Of a stretch of 64,000 nucleotides of DNA, positions 10,031 through 17,695 are shown piece after piece. Positions within the stretch are counted from its first letter, which is position 1. Each line of letters begins with the position of its first letter. The notes under the pieces were generated by a model. That model was not told the origin of the DNA and made no database searches. It saw nothing but the letters and a program-made list of their open reading frames with translations. Origin of the DNA: Streptomyces sp. HSG2. GTDB taxonomy: Bacteria; Actinomycetota; Actinomycetes; Streptomycetales; Streptomycetaceae. A program made the position numbers and the translations under genes. The stretch lies in contig NZ_CP066801.1 of NCBI RefSeq assembly GCF_016598575.1, positions 1,984,001-2,048,000 of the forward strand, given 5' to 3'.

Positions 10031-11227
10031 GTGTCGCAGAGCATCGAGGAGCACACAGGCGCTCGGATCGCCCGGATCCGGAAGCAGCGCGGCCTGACAC
10101 AGCAGGGCCTGGCGATGCGGTCTCACGTGTCGAAGTCGCTGTTGTCGAAGGTGGAATGCGGGCAGAAGCCCGCCTCGCCGGCTCTTGTCGCCGCCTGTGC
10201 CCGCGCCCTGGGGGTCTCCACTTCTGATCTGCTGGGGCAGCCGTACGCCGAGGAGCTGCGCCGGGACCGGATGGACGCACTGATTCAGCCGATCCGTGAG
10301 GGCATGGAGAACTGGGACATCGCTCTCGACTGGGAGACGGCTCCCCGTCCGGCTGCCTTGATCCGGTCTGACGTGCGGCGTGCCCTGGTGCGGCGTCGAC
10401 AGGCGCAGTACACGGACATGGTGCGCGATCTGCCGGCACTGATCGAGGAGTCGGTACACGCGGTGCACACCAGTACCGGCGAAGAGCAGCGGCTGACCTA
10501 CGAGTGTCTGGCAGGGACTTTCCGGTGTGTGTTCACCGTGGCGTGGAACTTCGGATACATCGATCTGGCGACCGTCGCGCTGGACCGTCTGGCGTGGACC
10601 GCCCCGCGGGCCGACGATCCGGGCCTGGCTGCGATGCACGCCTACCTGCGTGCGCAGACCACGATGTCTTCCGGCCGCTATGACCTGGGTATCCGGGTCA
10701 TCGACCGGGCTCTGCGCGACCTCGACGGGCAGGACGCGCGCCGCCCGGAGGGCCTTGAGGCGATGCGGGGCGTGATGCAGCTGCGGGCTGCCGTGATCGC
10801 GGGGCGGATGAAGGACCGGGGTCTCGCGGACGCCCGCATGGCCGAGGCCCGAGCACTCGCGCGAACCACAGGTGAACTGCCCGACTTCGGCGTCACCTGG
10901 GGGCCGACCAATGTCGGTGTACACGCCGTGGCCATCGCTTCCGAGATGGATGACTGCGAGCGGGCGATCGAACTCGCGGAGGACGTACACATTCCGCGCG
11001 GCTGGACCCGTTCCCGGGCTGGGCACCACTGGATGGACCTCGGCCGGTCTCATGCCTGGACGGGCGACCCGGAGCAGGCTCTGGACTGCCTGCACCGGGC
11101 TCGGCGCATCGCCCCGCAGCAGACGCGCTACCACCCGACCGTCCGGGAGACCGTGCTGGCGCTGAAGCGGCGGGAACGGGCGCGAAGCGACTCACTGGCG
11201 CGGTACGCGGAGTGGGTCGGCATCTAA
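10031..11227 (+). CDS. XRE-family transcriptional regulator with TPR-like C-terminus
   Basis: A 398-residue protein with an N-terminal Cro/C1-type helix-turn-helix (about residues 10-65: RIRKQRGLTQQGLA, then SHVSKSLLSKVECG) and a long helical C-terminal region with repeated Ala/Leu/Arg helices like the TPR-type sensor domains of Streptomyces regulators. GTG at 10031 is the start. Two small genes follow on the same strand after a perfect hairpin, a module common in Streptomyces integrative elements. The ligand and targets are unknown. Confidence 0.88.
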   Translation: MSQSIEEHTGARIARIRKQRGLTQQGLAMRSHVSKSLLSKVECGQKPASPALVAACARALGVSTSDLLGQPYAEELRRDRMDALIQPIREGMENWDIALDWETAPRPAALIRSDVRRALVRRRQAQYTDMVRDLPALIEESVHAVHTSTGEEQRLTYECLAGTFRCVFTVAWNFGYIDLATVALDRLAWTAPRADDPGLAAMHAYLRAQTTMSSGRYDLGIRVIDRALRDLDGQDARRPEGLEAMRGVMQLRAAVIAGRMKDRGLADARMAEARALARTTGELPDFGVTWGPTNVGVHAVAIASEMDDCERAIELAEDVHIPRGWTRSRAGHHWMDLGRSHAWTGDPEQALDCLHRARRIAPQQTRYHPTVRETVLALKRRERARSDSLARYAEWVGI

Positions 11228-11243
11228 CAGATCGCGGGCAAGA

Positions 11244-11269
11244 GCGGTTGCACTTCTCAGTGCAACCGC
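11244..11269. terminator. Perfect 10-bp hairpin after the XRE gene
   Basis: GCGGTTGCAC and its exact inverse GTGCAACCGC are separated by six bases, 17 nt after the regulator stop. There is no T-tract, so it may be a terminator of the Streptomyces type or an operator for the regulator controlling the next two genes. Confidence 0.5.
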
Positions 11270-11364
11270 CGTTCGGCGCCGGTCGCCAGACTGACGTCTC
11301 GTCAGAGCCTCCGCGATCAGGCGAACGATCAGGGGCCTGGCCAACGCCGACAAGGAGCGTCAAC

Positions 11365-11670
11365 GTGCCGCACTTCATCGTCCGCATCTTCGAGCCGCGG
11401 CTGCTGTTGCCCGCGCCTGGCCGCCATCGCAGCCCAGATCAGCCATCCGCCGTCCCCCGCATGGAAGCTCCGACCGCGCGCCTGTCCCGCGCATCGGCTT
11501 CCCCGGCACCGCGAGGTGAGCAGATCGGACTGGTCCGCCCGTACCCGGTCACGCACGAGCGCCTGGAGCGAGAGCGCCGACGGGCACAGCGCCCCGTAGT
11601 GCGGATGGCCGTGCATGGCGTCGACACCGTTGCCCAGCTGATCAACGGAGTGGAGTCCCGGGCGTGGTGA
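11365..11670 (+). CDS. Small Arg-rich hypothetical protein
   Basis: A 101-residue product starting VPHFIVRIFEPRLLLPAPGR from GTG at 11365. It has a Pro/Ser/Arg-rich middle and a C-terminal block LVRPYPVTHERLERERRRAQ resembling small proteins found next to XRE regulators in Streptomyces mobile regions. Its TGA overlaps the GTG of the next gene, supporting real translation. No function is known. Confidence 0.6.
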   Translation: MPHFIVRIFEPRLLLPAPGRHRSPDQPSAVPRMEAPTARLSRASASPAPRGEQIGLVRPYPVTHERLERERRRAQRPVVRMAVHGVDTVAQLINGVESRAW

Positions 11671-12023
11671 GCACAGCGGGTCAGCCGCGTCTGCTGCCCT
11701 GGACCGGGCCGGAGGGCAAGCCGTGCCGGCTCGCGGGCGACGGCACAGGGTACCTGTCCCGTCTCGCGGACGACATGGAGTCGGCCCAGCTCGGTCTGGC
11801 TGGTGAACTCCTCCAGGAGGCCCAACGCGTTCTGGACGGGCGTCAGTGGACGCCGGGTGAACTGCATCTGCTGGCCGTCCGGTTGACCGAGGCGCTGACC
11901 CATGTGCACCGAATCGCGGTAAGCCGAGGAGAGCGTCTTCCCGCACCGGCCTACGAGGACCTCGACGCCTTCGACGACGAGGACGACCCGTCGGACCCCC
12001 TCCAACCCACACAACGCATCTGA
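11667..12023 (+). CDS. Hypothetical protein of XRE-adjacent module
   Basis: A 118-residue acidic-tailed protein (VSTAGQPRLLPWTGPEGKPC..., ending in a Glu/Asp-rich stretch). GTG at 11667 overlaps the preceding stop as GTGA; another GTG lies one codon earlier. The gene pair downstream of the XRE regulator is a recurring actinomycete module of unknown role. The IS3 element begins 46 bp after its stop. Confidence 0.65.
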   Translation: MSTAGQPRLLPWTGPEGKPCRLAGDGTGYLSRLADDMESAQLGLAGELLQEAQRVLDGRQWTPGELHLLAVRLTEALTHVHRIAVSRGERLPAPAYEDLDAFDDEDDPSDPLQPTQRI

Positions 12024-12121
12024 CCTGCGCACCGCCGCACGCATCCGCATTTCGCACGAACAGCACTCATGACCATCCCCTCGTAGCGTGGAGCCCGTGA
12101 TTGCAGGGGAAGTTGGGATTC

Positions 12122-12472
12122 ATGGGGTCCAAGAAGAAGCCGCCGTACGACGTCGAGTTCCGTGAGGGCGCGGTGCGCATCGTGGTCGAGACCGGGAGGC
12201 CGGCCGGGGAGGTCGCCGGGGAACTCGGCATCAACCCGGGCACGCTGCACAGCTGGGTGTCGCGGTGGCGGCGCAACGGGACGACGTCCTCGGACCGGCC
12301 CGTACAACCGGCAGCTGCCAGTGGCGGTGGGGGTGGCGGTCGGGTGCGGGAGGCCGAGCGCGCCGAGCTGGAGCGGCTGCGTCGGGAGATCGGGGAGAAG
12401 AACAAGCGGATCCGGGAGCTGGAGATGGAGCGTGATGTCTTCAAGCGATGCATGGCCCTCTGGGTGAAGTGA
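12122..12472 (+). CDS. IS3-family transposase OrfA
   Basis: A 116-residue DNA-binding subunit: N-terminal helix-turn-helix (YDVEFREGAVRIVVETGRPA...LHSWVSRWRRNG) and a C-terminal leucine-zipper-like helix (ERLRREIGEKNKRIRELEME). ATG at 12122. OrfB is in the -1 frame and overlaps the end of OrfA, as expected for an OrfAB fusion made by -1 frameshifting, but no canonical A-rich slippery heptamer is visible in the overlap. Confidence 0.9.
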   Translation: MGSKKKPPYDVEFREGAVRIVVETGRPAGEVAGELGINPGTLHSWVSRWRRNGTTSSDRPVQPAAASGGGGGGRVREAERAELERLRREIGEKNKRIRELEMERDVFKRCMALWVK

Positions 12473-13398
12473 CCGAGAACGCTCCGGAGGCGGTGGTCGC
12501 CTTCATCGGTAACCAGAGGGTCGGGCATGGCGTCCCGCACCGGGTGTCCTGCCGGGTGGTCGGGGTGAGCGAGGCATGGTTCCACAAGTGGCGCCGGCGT
12601 CCCGACGAGCCGACGAAACGCGAGGTCAGGAGGGCGAGGCTGGAGGAGCGGATCATCCACTTCTTCACGGAGTCCGGCGGTACCTACGGCTCGCCGAGGA
12701 TCACTTGGGTCCTGTGGGCGGAGGGCTGGCAGGTGTCGGTGAACACGGTCGCGGAGATCATGGCCGGGCTCGGTCTGCGGGGTCGCAAGCCGCCCAGGCG
12801 ACGGTCGCCGACCCGGCAGGGCAAGCGGAAGGCTGCCCCTGACCTGGTGAATCGCCGTTTCGACGCGGTGGCCCCGGACGTTCTCTGGTACGGCGACATG
12901 ACGGAGATCGAGACCGGCGAGGGCAAGATCTATCTGGCCACGGTCATCGACGCGTTCTCGCGCCGTTGCCTCGGCTATGCCATGGGCGAGCACCATGACG
13001 CGGCCCTGGTCGAGGCGTCGTTGAAGATGGCCACAGCCACGCGCGGTGGCCGAAGGGACGGGACGATCTTCCACAGCGACAGGGGAAGTGAGTACACGTC
13101 AGAGGCGTACAACACCCTGTGTGACCGCCTGGGCGTGGTGCAGTCCATGGGGCGGGTGGGCTCCGCGCTGGACAACGCCGCCGCGGAGTCGTTCAACTCG
13201 CTGATCAAGGTCGAGTACATCCACCGGCACCGGTTCGCCACCCGCACCGAGGCCCGCCTGAAGATCGCCACCTGGATTACCGGGTTCCACAACCCACGAC
13301 GCAGGCACAGCGCGGCCGGCGGCCTGCCGCCGGAGGAGTTCGAACGGAGCATCACCGAAGCACGCAAGAAGAGCGACCAGAGGTGCCAGGCCGCATAG
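12448..13398 (+). CDS. IS3-family transposase OrfB (DDE integrase domain)
   Basis: A 316-residue catalytic subunit with an HTH_21-like region and an rve integrase core. The DDE triad is visible: Asp in WYGDMTEI, Asp in FHSDRGSEYTS, Glu in NAAAESFNSLIK, followed by the family R/K-rich HNPRRRHSA motif. The ATG at 12448 is possible, but translation as an OrfA fusion is equally likely. It appears intact. Confidence 0.92.
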   Translation: MHGPLGEVTENAPEAVVAFIGNQRVGHGVPHRVSCRVVGVSEAWFHKWRRRPDEPTKREVRRARLEERIIHFFTESGGTYGSPRITWVLWAEGWQVSVNTVAEIMAGLGLRGRKPPRRRSPTRQGKRKAAPDLVNRRFDAVAPDVLWYGDMTEIETGEGKIYLATVIDAFSRRCLGYAMGEHHDAALVEASLKMATATRGGRRDGTIFHSDRGSEYTSEAYNTLCDRLGVVQSMGRVGSALDNAAAESFNSLIKVEYIHRHRFATRTEARLKIATWITGFHNPRRRHSAAGGLPPEEFERSITEARKKSDQRCQAA

Positions 13399-13429
13399 GA
13401 GAGGTCTATACGAAACCAGGGGATTGACA

Positions 13430-13952
13430 CTCACCGACCCCGCCGCCCATCCCGCGCCCCTGCTGGCACACACCTATGCCGAGCGGTGGGAGCACGAGAC
13501 CGCCAACAAGATCTTGAAGGAGCTGCTCGACCCGGTCGGCCGGATGCTGCGCTCCAAGAGCCCCGAGCTGGTCGAACAGGAGGTGTTCGGGCTGCTGCTG
13601 ACGCAGTACACCCTCGCCGCTCTGATGTGCCGGGCGGCCTCGGAGGCCGGGCTCGACCCCGACCGGCTCAGCCCCACCCGCACGCTGCGGATCGTGCGCC
13701 GCCGGATCGCCGATCCGGCGGCCGTTTCCCCCTGAGGACCTGACCGCCGCGGTCACCGAGATCCAGCACGAGATCACCCGCAAACGCCACCTCAACCCCC
13801 CACGGCGCCAACGCAGTTACCCCCGCAAGGTAAAACGCGTACGACGCAGCCGCTTCCCTGCCAAACGACCCGGCGACCGAGGCGTCCGCCACGCCGGGCC
13901 ACCCACCGTACGCCTGGTCAACCTGCCAGAGCAGGCCACCCGGACAGCCTGA
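13430..13952 (+). pseudogene. IS4-family transposase C-terminal remnant, frameshifted
   Basis: Only the last third of a transposase is present: LLAHTYAERWEHETANKILK is the IS4 'YREK-like' C-terminal region, followed by EQEVFGLLLTQYTLAALMC. At the C-run near 13727-13733 the frame stops (VSP-TGA); the following frame continues PEDLTAAVTEIQHEITRKRH to a stop at 13952, so one base was gained or lost. The upstream part is missing; the IS3 element sits exactly at its left edge. Confidence 0.75.
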
Positions 13953-14061
13953 TCAACTTACGCTACGTGGCATTGGGCCTGGACCCTCACCCGGCAGTCA
14001 CGCTCCGCAAACCGGCTGCCCGACCGACGGACACCCCTCCCCGACTAAATTCGAAGACCCG

Positions 14062-14475
14062 CTAAACGTCCAACCCAATCAAATCCGGTCGCTTCTCGGG
14101 AGAGCCCCAGTCCAGAATCTCGCGAAGTTTCCGAGGGAGATTTTCCACACCCATCTCAACCTCACTCAGGTTCACTTCAACGGGCGTTGAGATCTCAAGA
14201 ATCTCCGCATCCTCGTCAGTGAATTCCAGCGTCAGAACCCGGTCGGAGAGTCGCACGCTCCGCAGGCATCCGTATACGGTGAAGCCTCGCTCAGTAGAGA
14301 CGTTGTAGGAATCCATTCCAGATGGAATTTCCTGCTCATCCGGTTCGTACGTGGATCGCTGGATTGAGAATGATCTCTGGACACCGGACTCATCCACCCC
14401 GGCAACGCCCACCTCAAGGGCCTCTTCGCCCTCGTAATCCTCGAAGAACCCAACCTCTGCGGCGGTCAATCTCAT
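14062..14475 (-). CDS. Imm10-like immunity protein
   Basis: A 137-residue acidic all-beta-looking protein. The pattern SIQRSTYEPDEQEI, then GMDSYNV, YGCLRSVRLSDRVLTLEFTD and EILEISTPVEV resembles the Imm10 family of polymorphic-toxin immunity proteins. ATG at 14475 is preceded by a strong GGAAGGAGGAGG ribosome site inside the 3' end of the toxin frame. It is encoded directly downstream of the orphan toxin fragment, as immunity genes are. G+C is visibly lower than in neighbouring core DNA, a sign of transfer. Confidence 0.72.
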   Translation of the reverse strand: MRLTAAEVGFFEDYEGEEALEVGVAGVDESGVQRSFSIQRSTYEPDEQEIPSGMDSYNVSTERGFTVYGCLRSVRLSDRVLTLEFTDEDAEILEISTPVEVNLSEVEMGVENLPRKLREILDWGSPEKRPDLIGLDV

Positions 14476-14914
14476 TGTTAGCGCCTCCTCCTTCCAGCTG
14501 TCCTGACCCAGCCCCCTTGGCGCCGGACCATTCATACGTGACCGACACTCCCAACTCGTTGACCATGCGATTCATCGCACCCTTGCATCGCGAACAAGGG
14601 GGGAGTTGGCCTTGCATCCCAACCGAATCACCAGCACTCAAAGGGAACTTGCCGGCGAACGGGTCATTCGGGAGTGAAACCTTCGGCCCTGTAGAGGCAC
14701 CAGCCATCCGCGAGAACCGGTGCTCGGTATGCGTGAAAGCTGCATTATTTGGATACCCAAGCCCCGCCTCTTCAGGCGTCATATCGCCGCTTTCAAGCGA
14801 GATATCACTCGTGCTTCCGTCTGATGACGTCACAGAGATATCGCACATGTGGCCGTTGCCGCCAGTGTTATGAACAAGGACCGGCGTGGCCCCCGCCAGC
14901 ACATAGTACGTGTG
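14414..14914 (-). pseudogene. Orphan polymorphic-toxin tip: deaminase-like domain with Hint terminus
   Basis: The reading frame opens after a TAG at 14915 with HTYYVLAGATPVLVHN, the conserved end of a pretoxin Hint domain, and continues as a toxin domain. That domain has HTEHR and GQLPPCSRCKGAMNR, matching the H-x-E and P-C-x-x-C zinc and catalytic motifs of cytidine-deaminase-fold toxins. There is no signal peptide, repeat body or upstream Hint core, so this is a detached C-terminal module. The frame overlaps the immunity start by 62 nt; the third frame near 14520 ends ...RTAGRRRR at TAA just before the immunity ATG, so a one-base shift may have altered the native end. Confidence 0.65.
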
Positions 14915-15032
14915 CTACGCGAAGCCTTCGACCTGCTTTTTCGCAGCTCAAGTGCGGTTTGCTGGTCCGGTGAAGTGCGTGGGCGTCCGTGGTTGTGCGG
15001 GGTTGTTGCCGTCGCTACTGCCGTCAGACGGT
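14915..15032. other. Junction sequence between orphan tip and NUDIX gene
   Basis: 118 bases with no supported gene. Homology to the RHS Hint coding sequence stops at its edge with the orphan tip, so it contains the recombination breakpoint. Confidence 0.4.
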
Positions 15033-15503
15033 TCAGCCCAGGTACGGCTTCTCGCGCTGTTCCAGGAAGTGTTGGAGCCTGAGCCGTTGGGTGTGGTGCA
15101 TCGGCAACTGCTCGATCTCTTCCGGCTGTACGAACCGGAGTTCGGTGGACTCGTCGGAGATAGCCAACTGACCGCCGGTGATGCGGGCGGTGAAGCAGAC
15201 GTTGAACTGGCGGCGGACCTCGCCATCGGTGTAGGCGATGATGTGTTTCGGATCGGTGTAGGTGCCGACCAGGCCGGTGATCTCGACGTCCAGGCCGGTC
15301 TCTTCTTTGACTTCGCGGACTGCCGTGCCTGGCAGGGAGTCGGTGAGGTCCATTCCTCCGCCGGGCAGCGCCCACAGGTCGTTGTCGCGGCGGCGCTGGA
15401 GGAGGATGCGGCCGTGGTCGTCGGTGACGACGGCGGAGGCGGCGACGACCATGCTGTTCGGCTTGGGGGCGTTCGGGTCGTCGTAGTACTCGCTGCGGGC
15501 CAC
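15033..15503 (-). CDS. NUDIX hydrolase
   Basis: A 156-residue hydrolase of nucleoside-diphosphate-X compounds. The complete NUDIX box is GGGMDLTDSLPGTAVREVKEETGLDV (G-x5-E-like start with REVKEETG at about 68-75). VARSEYYDDPNAPKPN at the N-terminus is common in actinomycete copies next to XRE-PLD regulators. GTG at 15503 follows the upstream regulator stop by 2 nt, so the two are an operon. The substrate is unknown. Confidence 0.88.
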   Translation of the reverse strand: MARSEYYDDPNAPKPNSMVVAASAVVTDDHGRILLQRRRDNDLWALPGGGMDLTDSLPGTAVREVKEETGLDVEITGLVGTYTDPKHIIAYTDGEVRRQFNVCFTARITGGQLAISDESTELRFVQPEEIEQLPMHHTQRLRLQHFLEQREKPYLG

Positions 15504-15505
15504 GG

Positions 15506-16252
15506 TCAGCCTTCCTCTCGTACGGGGGTCGCGGTCGCCCACACCGCGTCGAAGCTCTCGGCATAGGTATCGAACATGCCGCCTGTCTCATGTCGCCGAA
15601 GATGCCATACGGGGGCGGCGTACGCGTTGACGCCCCAGACGTGTGCGTTGACGAGTTGCTGGTCGTCGGCGCGGTAGAGGGAGTTGTAGAGCGTGGTGCT
15701 GTGGGTGCGGACTTCGATGCCGGGGGTGTCGGCGAGCGGCTTGTAGTGCATGAGTGCGAGGCGGCAGCGGGATTCGATGCCGTGCCCGAACCGCTCCTCT
15801 TGGCCGCGGGCTTGGACGTTGCCGCTGTCGGCGTCTCCGATCGCGATGCGGACGGTGCAGCCTTCGGCGGCGCGTTCGGTGAGGAGTTCGTTCAGCCGCG
15901 GGTATGCCTCGTGGAGGAAGACGGCCGCGTAGACGAGGATGTCGATCCGCTCCCGGGCCTGGGCCATCAGGTCGGTGAACGTCGAGACGGGGAGGTCGGC
16001 CCGCTGCTCGTAGAGCGCGACCAGTTCAGGGCTGATGGCGCGAGCGGGGCGGGCCTGACGGAGCGCCGGCCAGAGTGCGTGCACGTCTTCTCCCAGGGCC
16101 TTGGCCGCCTGGAGGGCTGTGGCACGACGTGGGGTACGCCTGAGGTTCACCCAGCGCTCGACCGACTTGGGGTCAACCTCGACCTGCTGAGCGAGTGCGG
16201 CGTACGTCCAGCCTCCCGCCGCCATGACGGCTCGTAGTCTCTCGTTCGGCAC
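15506..16252 (-). CDS. XRE-family regulator with phospholipase-D-like C-terminal domain
   Basis: A 248-residue protein: N-terminal helix-turn-helix (WTYAALAQQVEVDPKSVERWV, about 15-35) and a C-terminal region like a PLD-fold sensor (IDILVYAAVFLHEAYPRLNELL; later MHYKPLADTPGIEVRTHST and VNAHVWGVNAYAAPVWHLRR). Canonical HKD motifs are absent, so binding rather than catalysis is likely. GTG at 16252. It is operonic with the NUDIX gene and divergent from three small coupled genes; the 12-bp palindrome in the shared region is a candidate operator. Confidence 0.85.
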   Translation of the reverse strand: MPNERLRAVMAAGGWTYAALAQQVEVDPKSVERWVNLRRTPRRATALQAAKALGEDVHALWPALRQARPARAISPELVALYEQRADLPVSTFTDLMAQARERIDILVYAAVFLHEAYPRLNELLTERAAEGCTVRIAIGDADSGNVQARGQEERFGHGIESRCRLALMHYKPLADTPGIEVRTHSTTLYNSLYRADDQQLVNAHVWGVNAYAAPVWHLRRHETGGMFDTYAESFDAVWATATPVREEG

Positions 16253-16301
16253 GAGTCTCCCCCTTCGTCCCAGGACGGCACGAGGGACGTTCTACACGGT
16301 G

Positions 16302-16313
16302 CGGGACGTCCCG
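16302..16313. promoter_or_regulatory. Palindrome CGGGACGTCCCG in divergent regulator region
   Basis: A perfect 12-bp palindrome 50 bp upstream of the XRE-PLD start, with a related half-site GGGACGT at 16284-16290. Position and symmetry fit an operator for the XRE protein; binding is inferred only. Confidence 0.4.
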
Positions 16314-16430
16314 AAGTGGGGTTTGGTGGAGGTTCCTTCGTCCCGGTGACCGGCGTGAGGATCGGTGCCAACCCTGCGGCACCAACAGGCCCAAGGGGCA
16401 CACGCATCAACGCCGCCGAGGAGCGTCACC

Positions 16431-16514
16431 GTGCGAATGAGCGCCACCCCACGTGTTCCCGCCCTGCGACTGGTCGCCCGGCCCCGCGCCGCCTCGCCGG
16501 GGTGGTCACGATGA
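16431..16514 (+). CDS. 27-residue small protein
   Basis: Short frame VRMSATPRVPALRLVARPRA... from GTG at 16431, preceded by GAGGAG about 10 nt upstream. Its TGA at 16512-16514 overlaps the ATG of the next gene as ATGA. Similar tiny leader proteins occur in front of this Streptomyces module. Function unknown; it may serve mainly for translational coupling. Confidence 0.5.
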   Translation: MRMSATPRVPALRLVARPRAASPGWSR

Positions 16515-16753
16515 CGGCCCCCACCCCTGACGCCGACGGGCACACCGCCTCGCCCGATGCCGGCGCCCTGGTGGTCGACCGGCGAAGCGGCAAGGTGGGC
16601 GTGGTGATAGGGCATGTGGGGCCGTACGTGCAGCTTCGGCCACCGCACGGTGGCCAGGAGTGGGACGTGCCACCCGAAGACGTGCTTACGCCGACTCCGA
16701 CGGAGGAGTTGAGCGCGAAGGTGGCCGTGGCCAACCGGAGGTGGGGACGGTGA
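16511..16753 (+). CDS. 80-residue hypothetical protein
   Basis: MTAPTPDADGHTASPDAG then VVDRRSGKVGVVIGHVGPYVQL and EWDVPPEDV: a small beta-barrel-like fold as seen in proteins encoded opposite XRE regulators in Streptomyces integrative regions. The start is the ATG in the four-base overlap with the preceding gene; the end overlaps the next start as GTGA. Role unknown. Confidence 0.7.
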   Translation: MTAPTPDADGHTASPDAGALVVDRRSGKVGVVIGHVGPYVQLRPPHGGQEWDVPPEDVLTPTPTEELSAKVAVANRRWGR

Positions 16754-16986
16754 CCCCGCGCTCGGTCCTGCGCTACGAGACCTGGACGCTCCAGCCCGAC
16801 CGCGAGCCGGACGCGGAACCGGTCCTGTACGCGATGCAGTGCGCCGTGGACGGAGAGACCTCACCTCCGAGCGAGGACTTCGCCGAACCGCAGGAGTGGG
16901 TGCTGCGGCACTGCGGTCAGAACCCGTCCCACCACACTTACCGGGAGATCATCACCCGCCCCTGGCGGACCTGGCGCCAGACGTGA
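16750..16986 (+). CDS. DUF7848-type small protein
   Basis: A 78-residue protein starting at GTG 16750 (VTPRSVLRYETWTLQPDREP) and ending REIITRPWRTWRQT, with QCAVDGETS and WVLRHCGQNPSHHTYREI. This pattern matches a widespread Streptomyces family (DUF7848 as remembered) found downstream of such regulators. The usual CxxC appears changed to CAVD, so a metal site may be lost. Function unknown. Confidence 0.7.
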   Translation: MTPRSVLRYETWTLQPDREPDAEPVLYAMQCAVDGETSPPSEDFAEPQEWVLRHCGQNPSHHTYREIITRPWRTWRQT

Positions 16987-17489
16987 TCCACCTTGCTCGC
17001 CCAGGCGCCGCACCGCGCTGACCACCCGACTCCCGTCTCTGCCGGGCGCAGCCGATCGAGGCTCCCCGCACTCGTCAGCCCCGGCAGGGACGGGCCCTCC
17101 GTGCGTGCCGTGCCCATGGCCGTGGGGGTTGTGGCCTCTGCCACAGAAAGTCAGCCACGACGGCGGGCGCGCCGACCGACCACCCGCCACGTGTGTCTCG
17201 CTCAACCCCGCACCGGCATCGGCCCCGTTATCTCCATCGTCACGGCCCCCAGCCAGGCAGCAAGCATGGGCGTCCGGGACGGCGCGAGCCCGCCGGGCGG
17301 CCTCTCAGGTGCCCGGCCAGCCTGCTGCTGAGGGGTCGGACGGGGGCTTCCGATTGGTGGTCCGGCTACGCTCCCGGGCTCTGCGCGCCGAGTGGTCGGC
17401 GGCCGTCGCCAGCGGGGCGGCAGACAGGAGCGGGCGGCGGTCGCCGACCGCCGGCGCGCGGCGGCCCGCGTCAGCGGGGCGCCCTTGTT
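16987..17489. other. Gene-free degenerate stretch before integrase remnant
   Basis: About 500 bases in which no frame resembles a protein. In integrative elements this place would hold replication, excision and most of the integrase gene, so it is probably the scar of a deletion. Confidence 0.4.
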
Positions 17490-17642
17490 GTGATCAAGGA
17501 ACTCCTCGGCCACGCCCGCATCGGCGTCTACGCCCACGTCCGCCTCCGCCTCCAACGCCAAGCCATCGACACCCTCAACGACGCCCTCGGACCGGCTGAC
17601 GACAGCGACGACGAACCACCCGGCGCAGCCGTCGTCCGCTGA
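17490..17642 (+). pseudogene. Tyrosine integrase C-terminal remnant
   Basis: The last 50 residues VIKELLGHARIGVYAHVRLR and LQRQAIDTLNDALG match the end of actinomycete tyrosine recombinases, including the LGH motif and the catalytic Tyr in VYAHVR. Residues expected between GV and YAHV (TA-x-V type) seem deleted, and the whole catalytic domain upstream is missing. It marks the end of a former integrative element. Confidence 0.65.
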
Positions 17643-17695
17643 CGTTTCCGTCAGCGTTGCCGTCAAACGATCCGAGGGTCCCCTCCGCGCAGAAG

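Larger units (their letters stand above)
12070..13429 (+). mobile_element. Intact IS3-family insertion sequence (1360 bp)
   Basis: Imperfect terminal inverted repeats start TGACCATCCCCT on the left and TGTCAATCCCCT (reverse complement) on the right; matching continues for about 27 bases with mismatches. The four bases CTCA lie directly outside both ends and fit a target duplication. The element carries orfA and orfB in overlapping frames. It abuts an IS4-family remnant on the right. Confidence 0.85.

Noticed and set aside
12440..12475. Programmed -1 frameshift site in the first IS3 element
   Set aside because: The frames overlap correctly, but no A-rich slippery heptamer is visible, so no site is annotated.
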